Of a stretch of 64,000 nucleotides of DNA, positions 22,912 through 31,780 are shown in pieces. The DNA lies in the NCBI RefSeq assembly GCF_014218275.1, contig NZ_AP023213.1:620001-684000 (forward strand). Direction: 5' to 3'. Below the pieces are notes generated by a model. It made no database searches. It saw nothing but the letters and a program-made list of their open reading frames with translations, and had not been told where the DNA came from. The translations under genes were made by a program, and so were the position numbers. The DNA comes from Citrifermentans bremense (GTDB lineage: Bacteria; Desulfobacterota; Desulfuromonadia; Geobacterales; Geobacteraceae). Position 1 is the stretch's first letter, and every line of letters starts with the position of its first letter.

Positions 22912-24401
22912 CGGGGGAGGCCGTGCAGAACCGGGACGGGGGGGAGTTGGGCCCGCTGAAAGAGCTGATCCTGCGCACCTGCGGCTTCACCTTCGAGCAG
23001 GGGCGCGAACGGAGCCTCGCGGAGGGGGTGGCTGCCAGGATGGCCGAGAGAGGGGTCGACAGTCACAGCGCCTACCACGCGCTCGTGGCCCGAGACCGCG
23101 AAGAACTGAACGCCCTGGTGGAGCTCCTCACCGTCAACGAGACCTACTTCTTCCGGGAGCCCGATCACCTGAACCTGGTGGCGGGCCTGCTCCTGGGGGA
23201 AATCATGGCGGCGGGTGAGGCGCGGCCGGTGAAGATCCTGAGCGCAGGTTGTTCCACGGGGGAGGAGGCTTACAGCATCGCCATGATGCTGCGGGAGCGC
23301 TGGGGCGCCGAAAGCGAGCGCCTGTTCACCGTCACCGGCGTGGACATAGATTCGGGCGCGGTAGCCGCGGCCTTAAGGGGGGTGTACGGCAGGGGCTCCT
23401 TCCGCGGCACCGGCGCGGAGCAGCTGCAGCGTCATTTCGATCCGGTCGGGCAGGGGGAGTACCGGGTGCGGGAGGAGATCAGGAAGCTGGTCCGTTTCGA
23501 GGTGGTGAACCTCCTGAACCCGTTCTACCCGCAGGCGATGCAGCTTTCAGACGTCATCTTGTACCGCAACGTATCCATCTACTTCCCGCAGGAGGTGCAG
23601 CGCAGGATCTTCAGCAACCTTGCGGGGCTCTTGAACGGGGGGGGGTATCTCGTGGTGGGGGCGACGGAGACCATCCATCACGACATCGGCGTCCTTTCCC
23701 TGGTGCAGCGAAACGCCCTTTTCTGTTACCGCAAGGAGCCGCTGCAGTTCAGGTTCGTCGAGCGCAGGGAGGCACGGCGCAACGGCCCGCCGGTGACCCG
23801 TAGCGCGCCTGGCGCGGTGCCGCGTTCCCCGCACTCCCGGGAGGGTGTTCGGCCCCAGCCGGGGGAGGGGAAGCAAAAGGCAGCCTGGGACCCTGGCGAA
23901 ACGAAGGCGCTCTTCGACACTGCCCTGGAGCTCGCCTGCCAGGGGAAGGCCGACGAGCCGCTGGAGCTTTTGGAAACGGTCCTCTCGCGCCACCCTGGGT
24001 TTGCCAAGGCGCTCACCTTGAAGGCGAGCCTCCTGGTGAACGCGCAGCATCTCGAAGAGGCGGCCGGGCTCTGCCAGGGGCTCGTCGCGCGCGACCCGCT
24101 CTGCTTGGAGGGGTACCTCATGCTGGGGGTGATAGCGCGGCACTTGGGGGACGAGGAGGAGGGGTTGAAGCGGTTTCGCGAGGCTCTTTACCTGGCGCCG
24201 GGATGCTGGCTGGCGCAGTTTTACAGCGCCGAGATCCTCGCCGGGCGCAAGGACCTGAAAAGGGCCCGCAGTGGCTACGAGACGGCCTTGCGGCTCCTGG
24301 AGAAGGGTGAGTTCCGCGAGGGCGCCCTCTTCCCGCTTAGCTTCAACGCCGGGCAGTTTCAGGCGATATGCCGGCACAAGCTGTCGCAGCTGAAGGAGTG
24401 A
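22908..24401 (+). CDS. cheR: CheR-type receptor methyltransferase with C-terminal TPR region
   Basis: A 497-residue protein starting at the ATG overlapping the cheB stop (ATGA). The CheR domain shows TVNETYFFR, the SAM motif LSAGCSTGEEAYSIAMML and GVDIDSGAV, then LSDVILYRNVSIYF. Usual RNVLIYF is slightly changed. After a Pro/Arg-rich linker (~residues 285-325) the last ~170 residues form TPR-like helices. CheR-TPR proteins are found in alternative chemosensory systems, where the TPRs bind receptors or the kinase. Since the local receptor lacks a pentapeptide, TPR-based recruitment is plausible. Confidence 0.9.
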   Translation: MTGEAVQNRDGGELGPLKELILRTCGFTFEQGRERSLAEGVAARMAERGVDSHSAYHALVARDREELNALVELLTVNETYFFREPDHLNLVAGLLLGEIMAAGEARPVKILSAGCSTGEEAYSIAMMLRERWGAESERLFTVTGVDIDSGAVAAALRGVYGRGSFRGTGAEQLQRHFDPVGQGEYRVREEIRKLVRFEVVNLLNPFYPQAMQLSDVILYRNVSIYFPQEVQRRIFSNLAGLLNGGGYLVVGATETIHHDIGVLSLVQRNALFCYRKEPLQFRFVERREARRNGPPVTRSAPGAVPRSPHSREGVRPQPGEGKQKAAWDPGETKALFDTALELACQGKADEPLELLETVLSRHPGFAKALTLKASLLVNAQHLEEAAGLCQGLVARDPLCLEGYLMLGVIARHLGDEEEGLKRFREALYLAPGCWLAQFYSAEILAGRKDLKRARSGYETALRLLEKGEFREGALFPLSFNAGQFQAICRHKLSQLKE

Positions 24402-24402
24402 G

Positions 24403-26718
24403 ATGGCCTTCGATCATGCCAAATTTCTGGCGCGCTTCATCGATGAGGCGCGGGAGCACTGTTCGCGCTTGAGCGAGGGGCTGCTGAACCTGGAGAACTC
24501 ACCGGGGGATGCCGAGCTTCTGAACGGGCTGTTCCGCTCTGCCCACACCATCAAGGGCTCCTCCCGGATGATGAAGCTTGCCGGCGTCACCGAACTGGCC
24601 CACCGGATGGAGGATGTGCTGGACGCGGTGCGCGGCGGGAGTCTGCAAGCCGCCCCCGCGGTCTGCGACGTGCTCTTCCGCGGCCTGGACGCCCTGGGGA
24701 GGATGCTGGAGGCGATGGCCGCGGGGGAGGTGTCCCCCGAGGCGCCCGCGGAGCTCTGCCGGGAGCTGGCCCAGACAGCCCAGCCGGCGCCGGAGGCGTC
24801 AGCGCCCGTGGCGGACACCCCGGACACCCCGGACAGCTCGGACAAGTCAGACAAGTCAGACAAGTCAGACAAGTCAGACAAGTCAGACAAGTCGGACAGG
24901 TCGGACAGCCCGGACAGCCCGGACAGCCCGGACAGCCCGGACGGGTCGCGGCCTTCGGTCGCCACCTGCGCGGCCCCGGAGGCAGGGGGCGCTCCGGAGA
25001 AGCACCCCGCGGGGGCCAAGGACAGACCGGCGGAGTACCTCCGGATCAATGCGGCGAAGCTGGACGACCTGATCAAGCTGATGGGGGAGATCGTCTCCCA
25101 GCACAACAGGTACCGCAGGGACATCGCTTCTCTCCGGGAGATCGAACGGAGCGTGACGCGGCACCTGAAGGCGGTGTCGGAACTCTCCGGCACGGACTCG
25201 GGCAACGAGGCGCTGGCTGAGGCGGGGGACGCGCTGCAGCTCTCCCTGCGCCAGGCGGTGCGCGGCATGCAGGACGCCTCCCTCCTGCAGGAGCACCTGG
25301 TGGGGGACCTGCAACAGAGCTCCCTCACGCTGCGCATGCAGCCCCTCTCCACCGTCTTCGACCCCCTGCGCCGAACGGTGCGGGACCTGGCCCGCGAGGT
25401 CGGCAAGGAGGTCGATTTCGTGGTGGACGGCGGGGACACGGAACTGGACCGAAAGATCATCGACCGCATCGGCGACTCCCTCCTGCACATGATCCGCAAC
25501 TCGCTGGATCACGGCCTGGAGAGCGGCGAGGAGCGGACCGCTGCGGGAAAACCGGCCAAGGGAACCATCTCCCTCTACGCCTATTACGACAGCGGCTGCG
25601 TCACCATCTCCCTTAGCGACGACGGCAAGGGGCTCAGCGTCGAGAAGATCGGCCAGAAGGCGCTGGCCAAGGGGCTCCTTACCGAAAGCGCCCTCCAGTC
25701 CATGTCGAGGGCGGAGGTGACTAACCTGATCTTCCTCCCGGGTTTCAGCACCTCCCCCATCATCACCGACATCTCCGGGCGCGGCGTGGGGATGGACGTG
25801 GTGCGCAAGAGCGTGGTCGACGAGCTTAGGGGGAGCATAGTCATCGAAACGAGGGAAGGGGAGGGGACCACCTTCCTGCTGCGCCTGCCGCTGAACCTGG
25901 CCGTCTTCCCGCTCTTCCTGCTCTCGGTGGGCGGAAAGATCTGCGCGCTGCCGGCAACCTCGATGGTGGAGATGCTCTCCATCCGCCGGGACGAGATCAT
26001 CGACATCGTCAACAAGCGGGCCATCCGCCTGCGCGAGCAGATCATCCCGGTGGAGGAACTTTCGGCCATCGTGGGGGTGGAGCGCGAGCCGAGGGCGGGG
26101 TGCGAGGTCACCGTTGTGGTGATCAGGGACGGCGAGGAGAAGCTCGGGCTTTTGGTGGACGCCATCGTCGGCCGCGAGGAGATGGTGGTCAAGTCGCTGC
26201 CGCAGCATCTCAAGGACCTGCGCCTGGTGTCCGGGGCGACCATCGGCGAGCGGGACAGCATCATCAACGTGCTGCACCCCCCCGAGATCATCAGGCTCGC
26301 CCGCGAGATCGCGCAGCCGCGGCAGCGGCCGCACGGGGAGGCGCCGCGGCAGGATGCGACCGTGCTGGTGGTGGACGATTCCATCAATACCCGCGAGCTG
26401 GAGCAGAGCCTCCTGGAAGCCTACGGCTACAAGGTGGTGACCGCGGAGGACGGCGAGGACGCCTGGCTCAAGAGCCGCGGCACCCGCTTCGACCTGGTGA
26501 TCACCGATGTCGAGATGCCAAGGCTGGACGGCTTCTCGCTCACCGAACGCCTCCGCTCGGACCCTGAGTACGGCGGCGTGCCGGTCATCATCGTCACCTC
26601 GCGCGAGAAGGTGGAGGACAAGAAGAGGGGGATCGCCGTGGGGGCAAACGCCTACATCGTCAAGGGGGCCTTCGACCAGTCCAACCTGTTGGACACGGTG
26701 CGGAGCCTTATCGGTTGA
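24403..26718 (+). CDS. cheA: CheA hybrid kinase (HPt - repeat linker - dimer - HATPase - CheW - REC)
   Basis: A 771-residue protein. HPt with phospho-acceptor His48 (RSAHTIKGSSRM); then a 45-residue low-complexity linker of Asp-x-Ser/Pro triplets in place of a normal P2 domain; dimerisation helices from ~205 (LRINAAKLDDLIKLMGEIV); HATPase with HMIRNSLDHGLES and GRGVGMDVV; CheW-like domain; and a fused receiver (TVLVVDDSINTRELEQS, phospho-Asp in VITDVEMPRLDG, Lys in YIVKGAF). A CheA with an attached receiver is typical of non-flagellar or alternative systems. It probably passes phosphate to its own receiver, the single receiver at 26749, CheB and perhaps the cyclase at 27134. Confidence 0.93.
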   Translation: MAFDHAKFLARFIDEAREHCSRLSEGLLNLENSPGDAELLNGLFRSAHTIKGSSRMMKLAGVTELAHRMEDVLDAVRGGSLQAAPAVCDVLFRGLDALGRMLEAMAAGEVSPEAPAELCRELAQTAQPAPEASAPVADTPDTPDSSDKSDKSDKSDKSDKSDKSDRSDSPDSPDSPDSPDGSRPSVATCAAPEAGGAPEKHPAGAKDRPAEYLRINAAKLDDLIKLMGEIVSQHNRYRRDIASLREIERSVTRHLKAVSELSGTDSGNEALAEAGDALQLSLRQAVRGMQDASLLQEHLVGDLQQSSLTLRMQPLSTVFDPLRRTVRDLAREVGKEVDFVVDGGDTELDRKIIDRIGDSLLHMIRNSLDHGLESGEERTAAGKPAKGTISLYAYYDSGCVTISLSDDGKGLSVEKIGQKALAKGLLTESALQSMSRAEVTNLIFLPGFSTSPIITDISGRGVGMDVVRKSVVDELRGSIVIETREGEGTTFLLRLPLNLAVFPLFLLSVGGKICALPATSMVEMLSIRRDEIIDIVNKRAIRLREQIIPVEELSAIVGVEREPRAGCEVTVVVIRDGEEKLGLLVDAIVGREEMVVKSLPQHLKDLRLVSGATIGERDSIINVLHPPEIIRLAREIAQPRQRPHGEAPRQDATVLVVDDSINTRELEQSLLEAYGYKVVTAEDGEDAWLKSRGTRFDLVITDVEMPRLDGFSLTERLRSDPEYGGVPVIIVTSREKVEDKKRGIAVGANAYIVKGAFDQSNLLDTVRSLIG
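24814..24948 (+). repeat. In-frame 9-bp tandem repeats in cheA
   Basis: Fifteen consecutive 9-bp units of the form GACnnnnCn: two GACACCCCG, one GACAGCTCG, five identical GACAAGTCA, GACAAGTCG, GACAGGTCG, four identical GACAGCCCG and one GACGGGTCG. They encode Asp-x-Ser/Pro triplets between HPt and kinase core. Runs of identical copies suggest recent slippage; any unit change keeps the frame. Confidence 0.9.
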
Positions 26719-26748
26719 TAAAAAATCGAGCAGCCAGAGGAGAGAGAC

Positions 26749-27117
26749 ATGACAGATAGCCCGAAAACCGTGTTGGTGGTGGACGACGACCCGTTCACCG
26801 CGGAACTCACCGCCATGCTGGTCGAGATGGCGGGATACGAAACCGTGCTGGCGGAAGGAGGGGTGGACGCGCTGGAGAAGCTGGAGGCGCAGCCGGGCCT
26901 CGCGGCGGTGGTTTCCGACATGAACATGCCGATGATGAGCGGGGCCGAACTCTTCGGGGAACTGCGCCGGCAGGGGTTCCGGCAGCCGTTTCTGCTCATC
27001 ACCGGGGAGGAGGCGGAAAAGCTCAGGGGGCAGTATCCCGAGATGAGCGCGGTGCTCACCAAGGACGAGGAACTGCAGGAGAACCTGCCGGACCTCCTCG
27101 CCTCCATCGTGGGCTGA
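26749..27117 (+). CDS. Single-domain response regulator (CheY-like)
   Basis: A 122-residue receiver with acidic pair VVDDDP, phospho-Asp in VVSDMNMPMMSG, Thr in LLITGEE and Lys in VLTKDEE. No output domain. SD GGAGAGAG precedes the ATG. Being between cheA and the cyclase gene it is either the diffusible output of this system or a phosphate sink. Helix 4 (EEAEKLRGQYPEMSA) is atypical for motor-binding CheY. Confidence 0.88.
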   Translation: MTDSPKTVLVVDDDPFTAELTAMLVEMAGYETVLAEGGVDALEKLEAQPGLAAVVSDMNMPMMSGAELFGELRRQGFRQPFLLITGEEAEKLRGQYPEMSAVLTKDEELQENLPDLLASIVG

Positions 27118-27133
27118 CAGCGGGGGGAAAGCC

Positions 27134-28780
27134 ATGACGACACAAGGGGTTTCAACGGCCGCGAGGCTGAAACGGATACGGGAGGCCTTCCTGAAGCAGC
27201 TCCCGGCCCAGCTGGAGGCGCTGCGGACAGCGCTCGACGACTTCGAGGAGAAGCCGGACTTCGAGCACTTGCAGGGGCTGCACCGCTCCATCCACACCCT
27301 CAGGGGGGGGAGCGCCTCCTTCGGGCTTAAGGGGGTGAGCGCCGCCGCGGCGGTCGGGGAGCAACTGGCCAAGGAGGCGATGTACGTCGAGCCGCTGCCG
27401 GCCAAGAGGCTGGTGCCCCAGTTGCGGGGGCAGCTTGCCGCCATCGAGCGGGCGGCGGCTGAGCTGGAGTGCCAGGAGGCTGCCGACCTGCAGGCGCTGG
27501 ACCTGGTGGCGGCCTCGGAGAACGCGGCCTGCCGCGAGGAGAAGGTGGTGTATCTCTGTGAGGACGACTCCTTCCAGCGCATGGCCCTCTCCACCCAGAT
27601 CGGCTGTTTCGGCTTCCGCACCATGGCCTTTCCCGACGTGGAGCAGCTCTACCAGGCGGTGCAGAACTCGCCTCCGGACGCCATCGTCATGGACATGATG
27701 TTCTCGGGGAGGCCGCTTGCCGGCGCCGACATGGTGGCGAAGATCCAGTCCGAACGGAAAGCGCCGATACCCGCCGTGTTCGTCTCCTCGGTCGACGACT
27801 TCTCGTACCGCCTTTCCGCGGTCCGGGCGGGCTCCAGCGCCTACTTCGTCAAGCCGGTCAACGCCATCGACCTCTGCTCCGTCCTAACGAAGCTCACCAC
27901 GGTGGAGCCGCCGGAGCCGTACCGGATCATGATCGTGGACGACGACGCCCACCTCCTGGAGCTGTACTCCACCATCCTCGAAGGGGTGGGGATGGTGACC
28001 AGGCAGATCAACGACCCCCTGCTGGCCATGGGGAGCCTCCAGGAGTTCAAGCCGGACCTGATCCTGACCGACATGAACATGCCGGGCTGCAACGGGATGG
28101 AGCTCGCCAAGACGATCCGGCAGTCGGGGGACTGCGTCAGCATCCCGATCGTCTTCCTCTCGACCGAGACCGACACCGACCTGCACAGAAACGCCATGCG
28201 CATGGGGGGGGACGAGTTCCTTACCAAGCCGATCAAGCCCGAGCACCTGATCTCGGCAGTCGCGGTGCGTGCCGAGAGGATGAAGGTGCTCCGCTCGCTG
28301 ATGGTCCGGGACAGCATGACCGGGCTTCTCAACCACACGGCGATCAAGGCGAAACTCGACGGGGCGATCGCCGAGAACGAGGGGGACCTCTGCTTCGCCA
28401 TGCTCGACATGGACCGCTTCAAGGAGATCAACGACAAGTACGGCCACCCCACCGGGGACCGCGTGCTGGTGACGCTGGCCAAGTTCCTGCGCACCAGGCT
28501 CGCGAAGACCGACTCGATCGGCCGCTACGGCGGCGAGGAGTTCGCCCTGATACTCCCCGGATGCGACCTCGCCGCGGCGCGGGAACGGCTGGACCAGCTG
28601 CGGGAGAGCTTCGGGGCCATCCAGTTCCCGGCCGGGGGGGAATCGTTCCAGGCCACCTTCAGCTGCGGCGTGGCGGCGCTTGCCACCCACAAGAAGGGGG
28701 ACAGGCTCTGCGCCGCGGCGGACGAGGCGCTCTACGAGGCGAAGAAGCTCGGGCGCAACCGCGTGGAGGCCGGCAAGTGA
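27134..28780 (+). CDS. HPt-REC-REC-GGDEF diguanylate cyclase
   Basis: A 548-residue cytosolic protein. HPt-like N-terminus with candidate His54 (RSIHTLRGGSASFGLKG), receiver 1 (VVYLCEDDSFQ; Asp in IVMDMMFSG), receiver 2 (IMIVDDDAHLLEL; Asp in ILTDMNMPGCNG, Lys in LTKPIKP), and a GGDEF domain with intact RYGGEEF active site. The inhibitory I-site RxxD is altered to AKTD, so product inhibition is probably lost. It makes c-di-GMP from two GTP, presumably when phosphorylated through CheA. This resembles WspR-type outputs of alternative chemosensory pathways. Its stop overlaps the GTG start of mvhG. Confidence 0.9.
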   Translation: MTTQGVSTAARLKRIREAFLKQLPAQLEALRTALDDFEEKPDFEHLQGLHRSIHTLRGGSASFGLKGVSAAAAVGEQLAKEAMYVEPLPAKRLVPQLRGQLAAIERAAAELECQEAADLQALDLVAASENAACREEKVVYLCEDDSFQRMALSTQIGCFGFRTMAFPDVEQLYQAVQNSPPDAIVMDMMFSGRPLAGADMVAKIQSERKAPIPAVFVSSVDDFSYRLSAVRAGSSAYFVKPVNAIDLCSVLTKLTTVEPPEPYRIMIVDDDAHLLELYSTILEGVGMVTRQINDPLLAMGSLQEFKPDLILTDMNMPGCNGMELAKTIRQSGDCVSIPIVFLSTETDTDLHRNAMRMGGDEFLTKPIKPEHLISAVAVRAERMKVLRSLMVRDSMTGLLNHTAIKAKLDGAIAENEGDLCFAMLDMDRFKEINDKYGHPTGDRVLVTLAKFLRTRLAKTDSIGRYGGEEFALILPGCDLAAARERLDQLRESFGAIQFPAGGESFQATFSCGVAALATHKKGDRLCAAADEALYEAKKLGRNRVEAGK

Positions 28781-29790
28781 CCGGCGGGCGAGGGGGGGGA
28801 AAGCCCGGAAAGCCGAAGCTAGCCATGTACTGGGGGGCGTCCTGCGGGGGGTGCGAGATCGCGCTGGTGAACCTGCACGAGCGGATACTCGATGTCGACG
28901 CCGCCTTCGACTTCATGTTCTGCCCCTGCCTCTTGGACACCAAGAAGAAGGATGTCGAGGCGCTCCCCGACGGGGCGATCGCGGTGACCCTCTTCAACGG
29001 CGCCCTGCGCAGCTCGGAGAACGAGGAGATGGCGCGCCTTTTGAGGAGGAAGTCTCGCCTTCTGATCGCGACCGGGAGTTGCGCGGTGGAGGGGTGCATC
29101 CCGGGGCTCGCCAACCTGCGGAGCCGGGAGGAGCTCATCGAGGGGGTCTACCTCGACAGCCCCACCCTGGACAACCCGCAGGGGACGCTCCCGGTCGGCT
29201 CCTCTCTCACCCCCCTGGGCGCGCTGGAGCTTCCCTCCCTGCTGCCGCGGGTGAAGACCCTGCGGGAGGTAGTCCCGGTGGACTACCTGATCCCGGGCTG
29301 CCCGCCGGAATCGCACCAGCTCTGGAACGCGCTTGAGGCGGTCATACTGGGCGAGCTCCCCGCTCCCGGGAGCTTCCTCGGGGCGGGGGAGGGGACGGTC
29401 TGCCGCGACTGCGCGCGCACCAAGGAGGACAAGAGCATCGGGCGGCTCTACCGCAACCACGAGATCGAGCCTGTGGACGGGAAGTGCCTCCTGGAGCAGG
29501 GGATGATATGCCTCGGCGTCGCCACGAGGGGGGGCTGCGGCGCTCCCTGTCCCGACGCCAACATGCCCTGCAGCGGCTGCTACGGCCCCCCGGAAGGGGT
29601 GGCCGACCAGGGGGGCGCCATGATCGCCGCCCTGGGTTCCATCATCGACCCCGGGGAGCACAGGGGGAAAGGGGAGAAGGAGCTGGCCCTCCGCCTTGAG
29701 GAGTTCCTGGACCAGGTCCCCGACTACGCCGGGCTCCTCTACAAGTACACCCTGCCGGGATCGGTCCTGGGGGGGAGGGTGAAAAGATGA
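28777..29790 (+). CDS. mvhG: [NiFe]-hydrogenase small subunit, MvhG-like (group 3c)
   Basis: A 337-residue protein. GTG 28777 is chosen since GGAGG lies at the right distance and it overlaps the preceding stop (GTGA); ATG 28825 would trim the N-terminus to MYWGASCGGCE. No Tat signal, so cytoplasmic. Fe-S cysteines: CGGC near residue 25, SCAVEGC, PGCPPES, CRDC, then CLLEQGMICLG...GGCGAPCP and MPCSGCYGP. It carries electrons from the Ni-Fe site toward MvhD/HdrA. Longer than the shortest F420-hydrogenase gamma subunits but in range for Mvh-type. Confidence 0.88.
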   Translation: MTGGRGGGKPGKPKLAMYWGASCGGCEIALVNLHERILDVDAAFDFMFCPCLLDTKKKDVEALPDGAIAVTLFNGALRSSENEEMARLLRRKSRLLIATGSCAVEGCIPGLANLRSREELIEGVYLDSPTLDNPQGTLPVGSSLTPLGALELPSLLPRVKTLREVVPVDYLIPGCPPESHQLWNALEAVILGELPAPGSFLGAGEGTVCRDCARTKEDKSIGRLYRNHEIEPVDGKCLLEQGMICLGVATRGGCGAPCPDANMPCSGCYGPPEGVADQGGAMIAALGSIIDPGEHRGKGEKELALRLEEFLDQVPDYAGLLYKYTLPGSVLGGRVKR

Positions 29791-31268
29791 CCCGCATCAG
29801 CATCGACCCGATCACGAGGCTCGAGGGGCACGGGAAGATCGAGATCTTCCTGGACGCGGCAGGGGAGGTGGCGGAAGCCTTCTTCCAGGTGCCGGAGCTG
29901 CGCGGCTTCGAGCAGTTCTGCGTGGGGCGCATGGCCGAGGAGATGCCCCTCATCACCAACCGCATCTGTGGCGTCTGCCCGGAGGCGCACCACATGGCGG
30001 CCTCCAAGGCCCTTGACGCCCTCTTTGCCGCGGACCCGCCTCCCGCCGCGAAAAAACTGCGCGAGCTCCTCTACTGCGCCTTCTTCGTCACCGACCATAC
30101 CACCCACTTCTACGCGCTGGGGGGGCCTGACTTCATCATCGGCCCCGACGCTCCCCCCGCGGAGCGGAACATGCTGGGGGTGATCAGGAAGGTGGGGCTC
30201 GACGTGGGGAAGGAGGTGATCGCCTGCCGCGCCAGGAACCACCAGGTGATCAAGACCGTGGGGGGGCGGAGCATCCACCCGGTCGCGGGGATCCCCGGGG
30301 GGTGGAGCCGCCCGATCAGCCACGCCGAGAGGGACGAGATCGTCGCGAGTGCGCGGAAGAACGTGGAGTTCGCGCGCTTCACCCTGAAGCTCTTCGACGA
30401 CCTGGTGCTGAAAAACCCCGTCTACCGCGAGCTCCTCGGCTCCGAAACCTACACCCACAGGACCTACTACATGGGGCTCGTGGACGGCGAGGGACGGCCG
30501 AACCTCTACGACGGCACGGTGCGCGTCGTCTCTCCCGACGGCTCGGAGCTCTCGCGCTACCACCCGGACCAGTACGCGGAGCAGATCGCGGAGCGGGTGG
30601 TCCCCTGGAGCTACCTGAAGTTCCCCTACCTGAAAAAGGTGGGGTGGCAGGGGGTGGTGGACGGACCGGGAAGCGGGGTCTACACCGCGTCCCCCTTGTC
30701 GCGGCTGAACGTCGCGGACAAGATGGCGACCCCACTGGCGCAGCAGGAGTTCGAGCGCTTCTTCGATACCCTGGGGAGCGGCAGGACCGGGGGGCGCTAC
30801 CTCCCGGTGCATTCCCGGCTGGCGACCCACTGGGCGAGGCTCGTGGAGCTCCTCTACGCGGCGGAGCGGATGCTGGAACTGGCCCTCGACCCGGAGATCA
30901 CCTCGACGGACCTCCGCGCCAAGCCGGGCCCAGTGACCGGCCGCGGCGTGGGATGCGTGGAGGCCCCCCGGGGGATACTCACGCACCATTACGAGGCGGA
31001 CCAGCGGGGGGTGCTCACCCGCGTCAACCTGATCGTCGGCACCACCAACAACTACGCACCGATGGCGCTTTCAATCAAGAAGGCGGCGAGCCGGATCATC
31101 ACCGGCGGCAAGGTCGTGGAGGAGGGGATGCTGAACCGCATCGAGATGGCCTTCCGGCTCTACGACCCCTGCCTCTCCTGCGCCACCCACGCCTTCGGCA
31201 AGATGCCGCTCAAGGTCACGGTCCGGGACGCGTCGGGCGCCGTGGTCCATGAAGTGGAGCGCGGGTGA
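29787..31268 (+). CDS. mvhA: [NiFe]-hydrogenase large subunit, MvhA-like
   Basis: A 493-residue catalytic subunit. Ni-Fe ligands are Cys61 and Cys64 (RICGVCPEAHHM) and Cys462 and Cys465 (DPCLSCATH). A 25-residue extension after His468 would be cut off by the maturation protease encoded next. None of the four positions is a UGA codon, so unlike Vhu-type enzymes it is not a selenoprotein. It oxidises H2 or evolves it. Start overlaps the mvhG stop (ATGA). Confidence 0.93.
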   Translation: MTRISIDPITRLEGHGKIEIFLDAAGEVAEAFFQVPELRGFEQFCVGRMAEEMPLITNRICGVCPEAHHMAASKALDALFAADPPPAAKKLRELLYCAFFVTDHTTHFYALGGPDFIIGPDAPPAERNMLGVIRKVGLDVGKEVIACRARNHQVIKTVGGRSIHPVAGIPGGWSRPISHAERDEIVASARKNVEFARFTLKLFDDLVLKNPVYRELLGSETYTHRTYYMGLVDGEGRPNLYDGTVRVVSPDGSELSRYHPDQYAEQIAERVVPWSYLKFPYLKKVGWQGVVDGPGSGVYTASPLSRLNVADKMATPLAQQEFERFFDTLGSGRTGGRYLPVHSRLATHWARLVELLYAAERMLELALDPEITSTDLRAKPGPVTGRGVGCVEAPRGILTHHYEADQRGVLTRVNLIVGTTNNYAPMALSIKKAASRIITGGKVVEEGMLNRIEMAFRLYDPCLSCATHAFGKMPLKVTVRDASGAVVHEVERG

Positions 31269-31780
31269 TGGGGACCGTGGTGGTGGGGCTTGGGAACCCG
31301 ATCCTTACCGACGACGGCGTCGGGATCAAGGTGGCGGCGGCGGTGCGGGAGCTCTTGGCGGGGACCGGGGTCGAGGTGGTGGAGGCGTACTCGGGAGGGC
31401 TCAGGCTCATGGAGGCGATCTCCGGCTACCGGCGGGCCGTGATCGTGGACGCCATGACCGGGGGCCTTCCCCCCGGGACCGTGCTCCGCATCGGTGCGCT
31501 GGAGGGGAGGGGTACCCGCAACCTGCACAGCAGCCACGACGGCGACCTGGCGGGGGCGCTGCGGCTGGGGCGCGAGCTGGGTCTTAACCTGCCGGAGCTG
31601 GTCGAGCTGGTCGGGGTGGAGGCGGGGGACGTGGAGACCTTTGGCGAGGAGCTGAGCGAAGCGGTGCGCGCGGCGCTGCCTAAGGCCGTGGCGGCGGTTA
31701 TGGCAGCCGCAGCACCCGGGATGGACCCGGGCGGGCTGGGGGACGCCGCGACTGCGGGCGGGGCGGGGGAGCGTTCATGA
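31268..31780 (+). CDS. Hydrogenase maturation endopeptidase (HyaD/HycI family)
   Basis: A 170-residue protein; ATG 31268 shares a base with the mvhA stop (GTG 31265 also possible). Family features: VVVGLGNPILTDDGVGIKVA, AYSGGLRLMEAISGY and VIVDAMTGG, with Glu and Asp at the positions that bind nickel in HybD, and SSHDGDLAGAL. It removes the C-terminal peptide of the large subunit after Ni insertion. The last ~25 residues are Ala/Gly-rich and probably disordered. hyp genes for Ni-Fe cofactor assembly are not in the window. Confidence 0.9.
   Translation: MGTVVVGLGNPILTDDGVGIKVAAAVRELLAGTGVEVVEAYSGGLRLMEAISGYRRAVIVDAMTGGLPPGTVLRIGALEGRGTRNLHSSHDGDLAGALRLGRELGLNLPELVELVGVEAGDVETFGEELSEAVRAALPKAVAAVMAAAAPGMDPGGLGDAATAGGAGERS

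Noticed and set aside
24814..24948. Tandem repeats considered as a CRISPR array
   Set aside because: Contiguous 9-bp in-frame units without spacers inside cheA.
24883..27624. Very long minus-strand open frame opposite cheA and its neighbours
   Set aside because: It lies antisense to clear che genes with intact motifs; GC-rich codon bias creates long antisense frames. Its own translation is rich in His, Arg, Gln and lacks domains.
29787..31268. Hydrogenase large subunit considered as a selenoprotein
   Set aside because: All four Ni-Fe ligand positions are Cys codons; no in-frame TGA.
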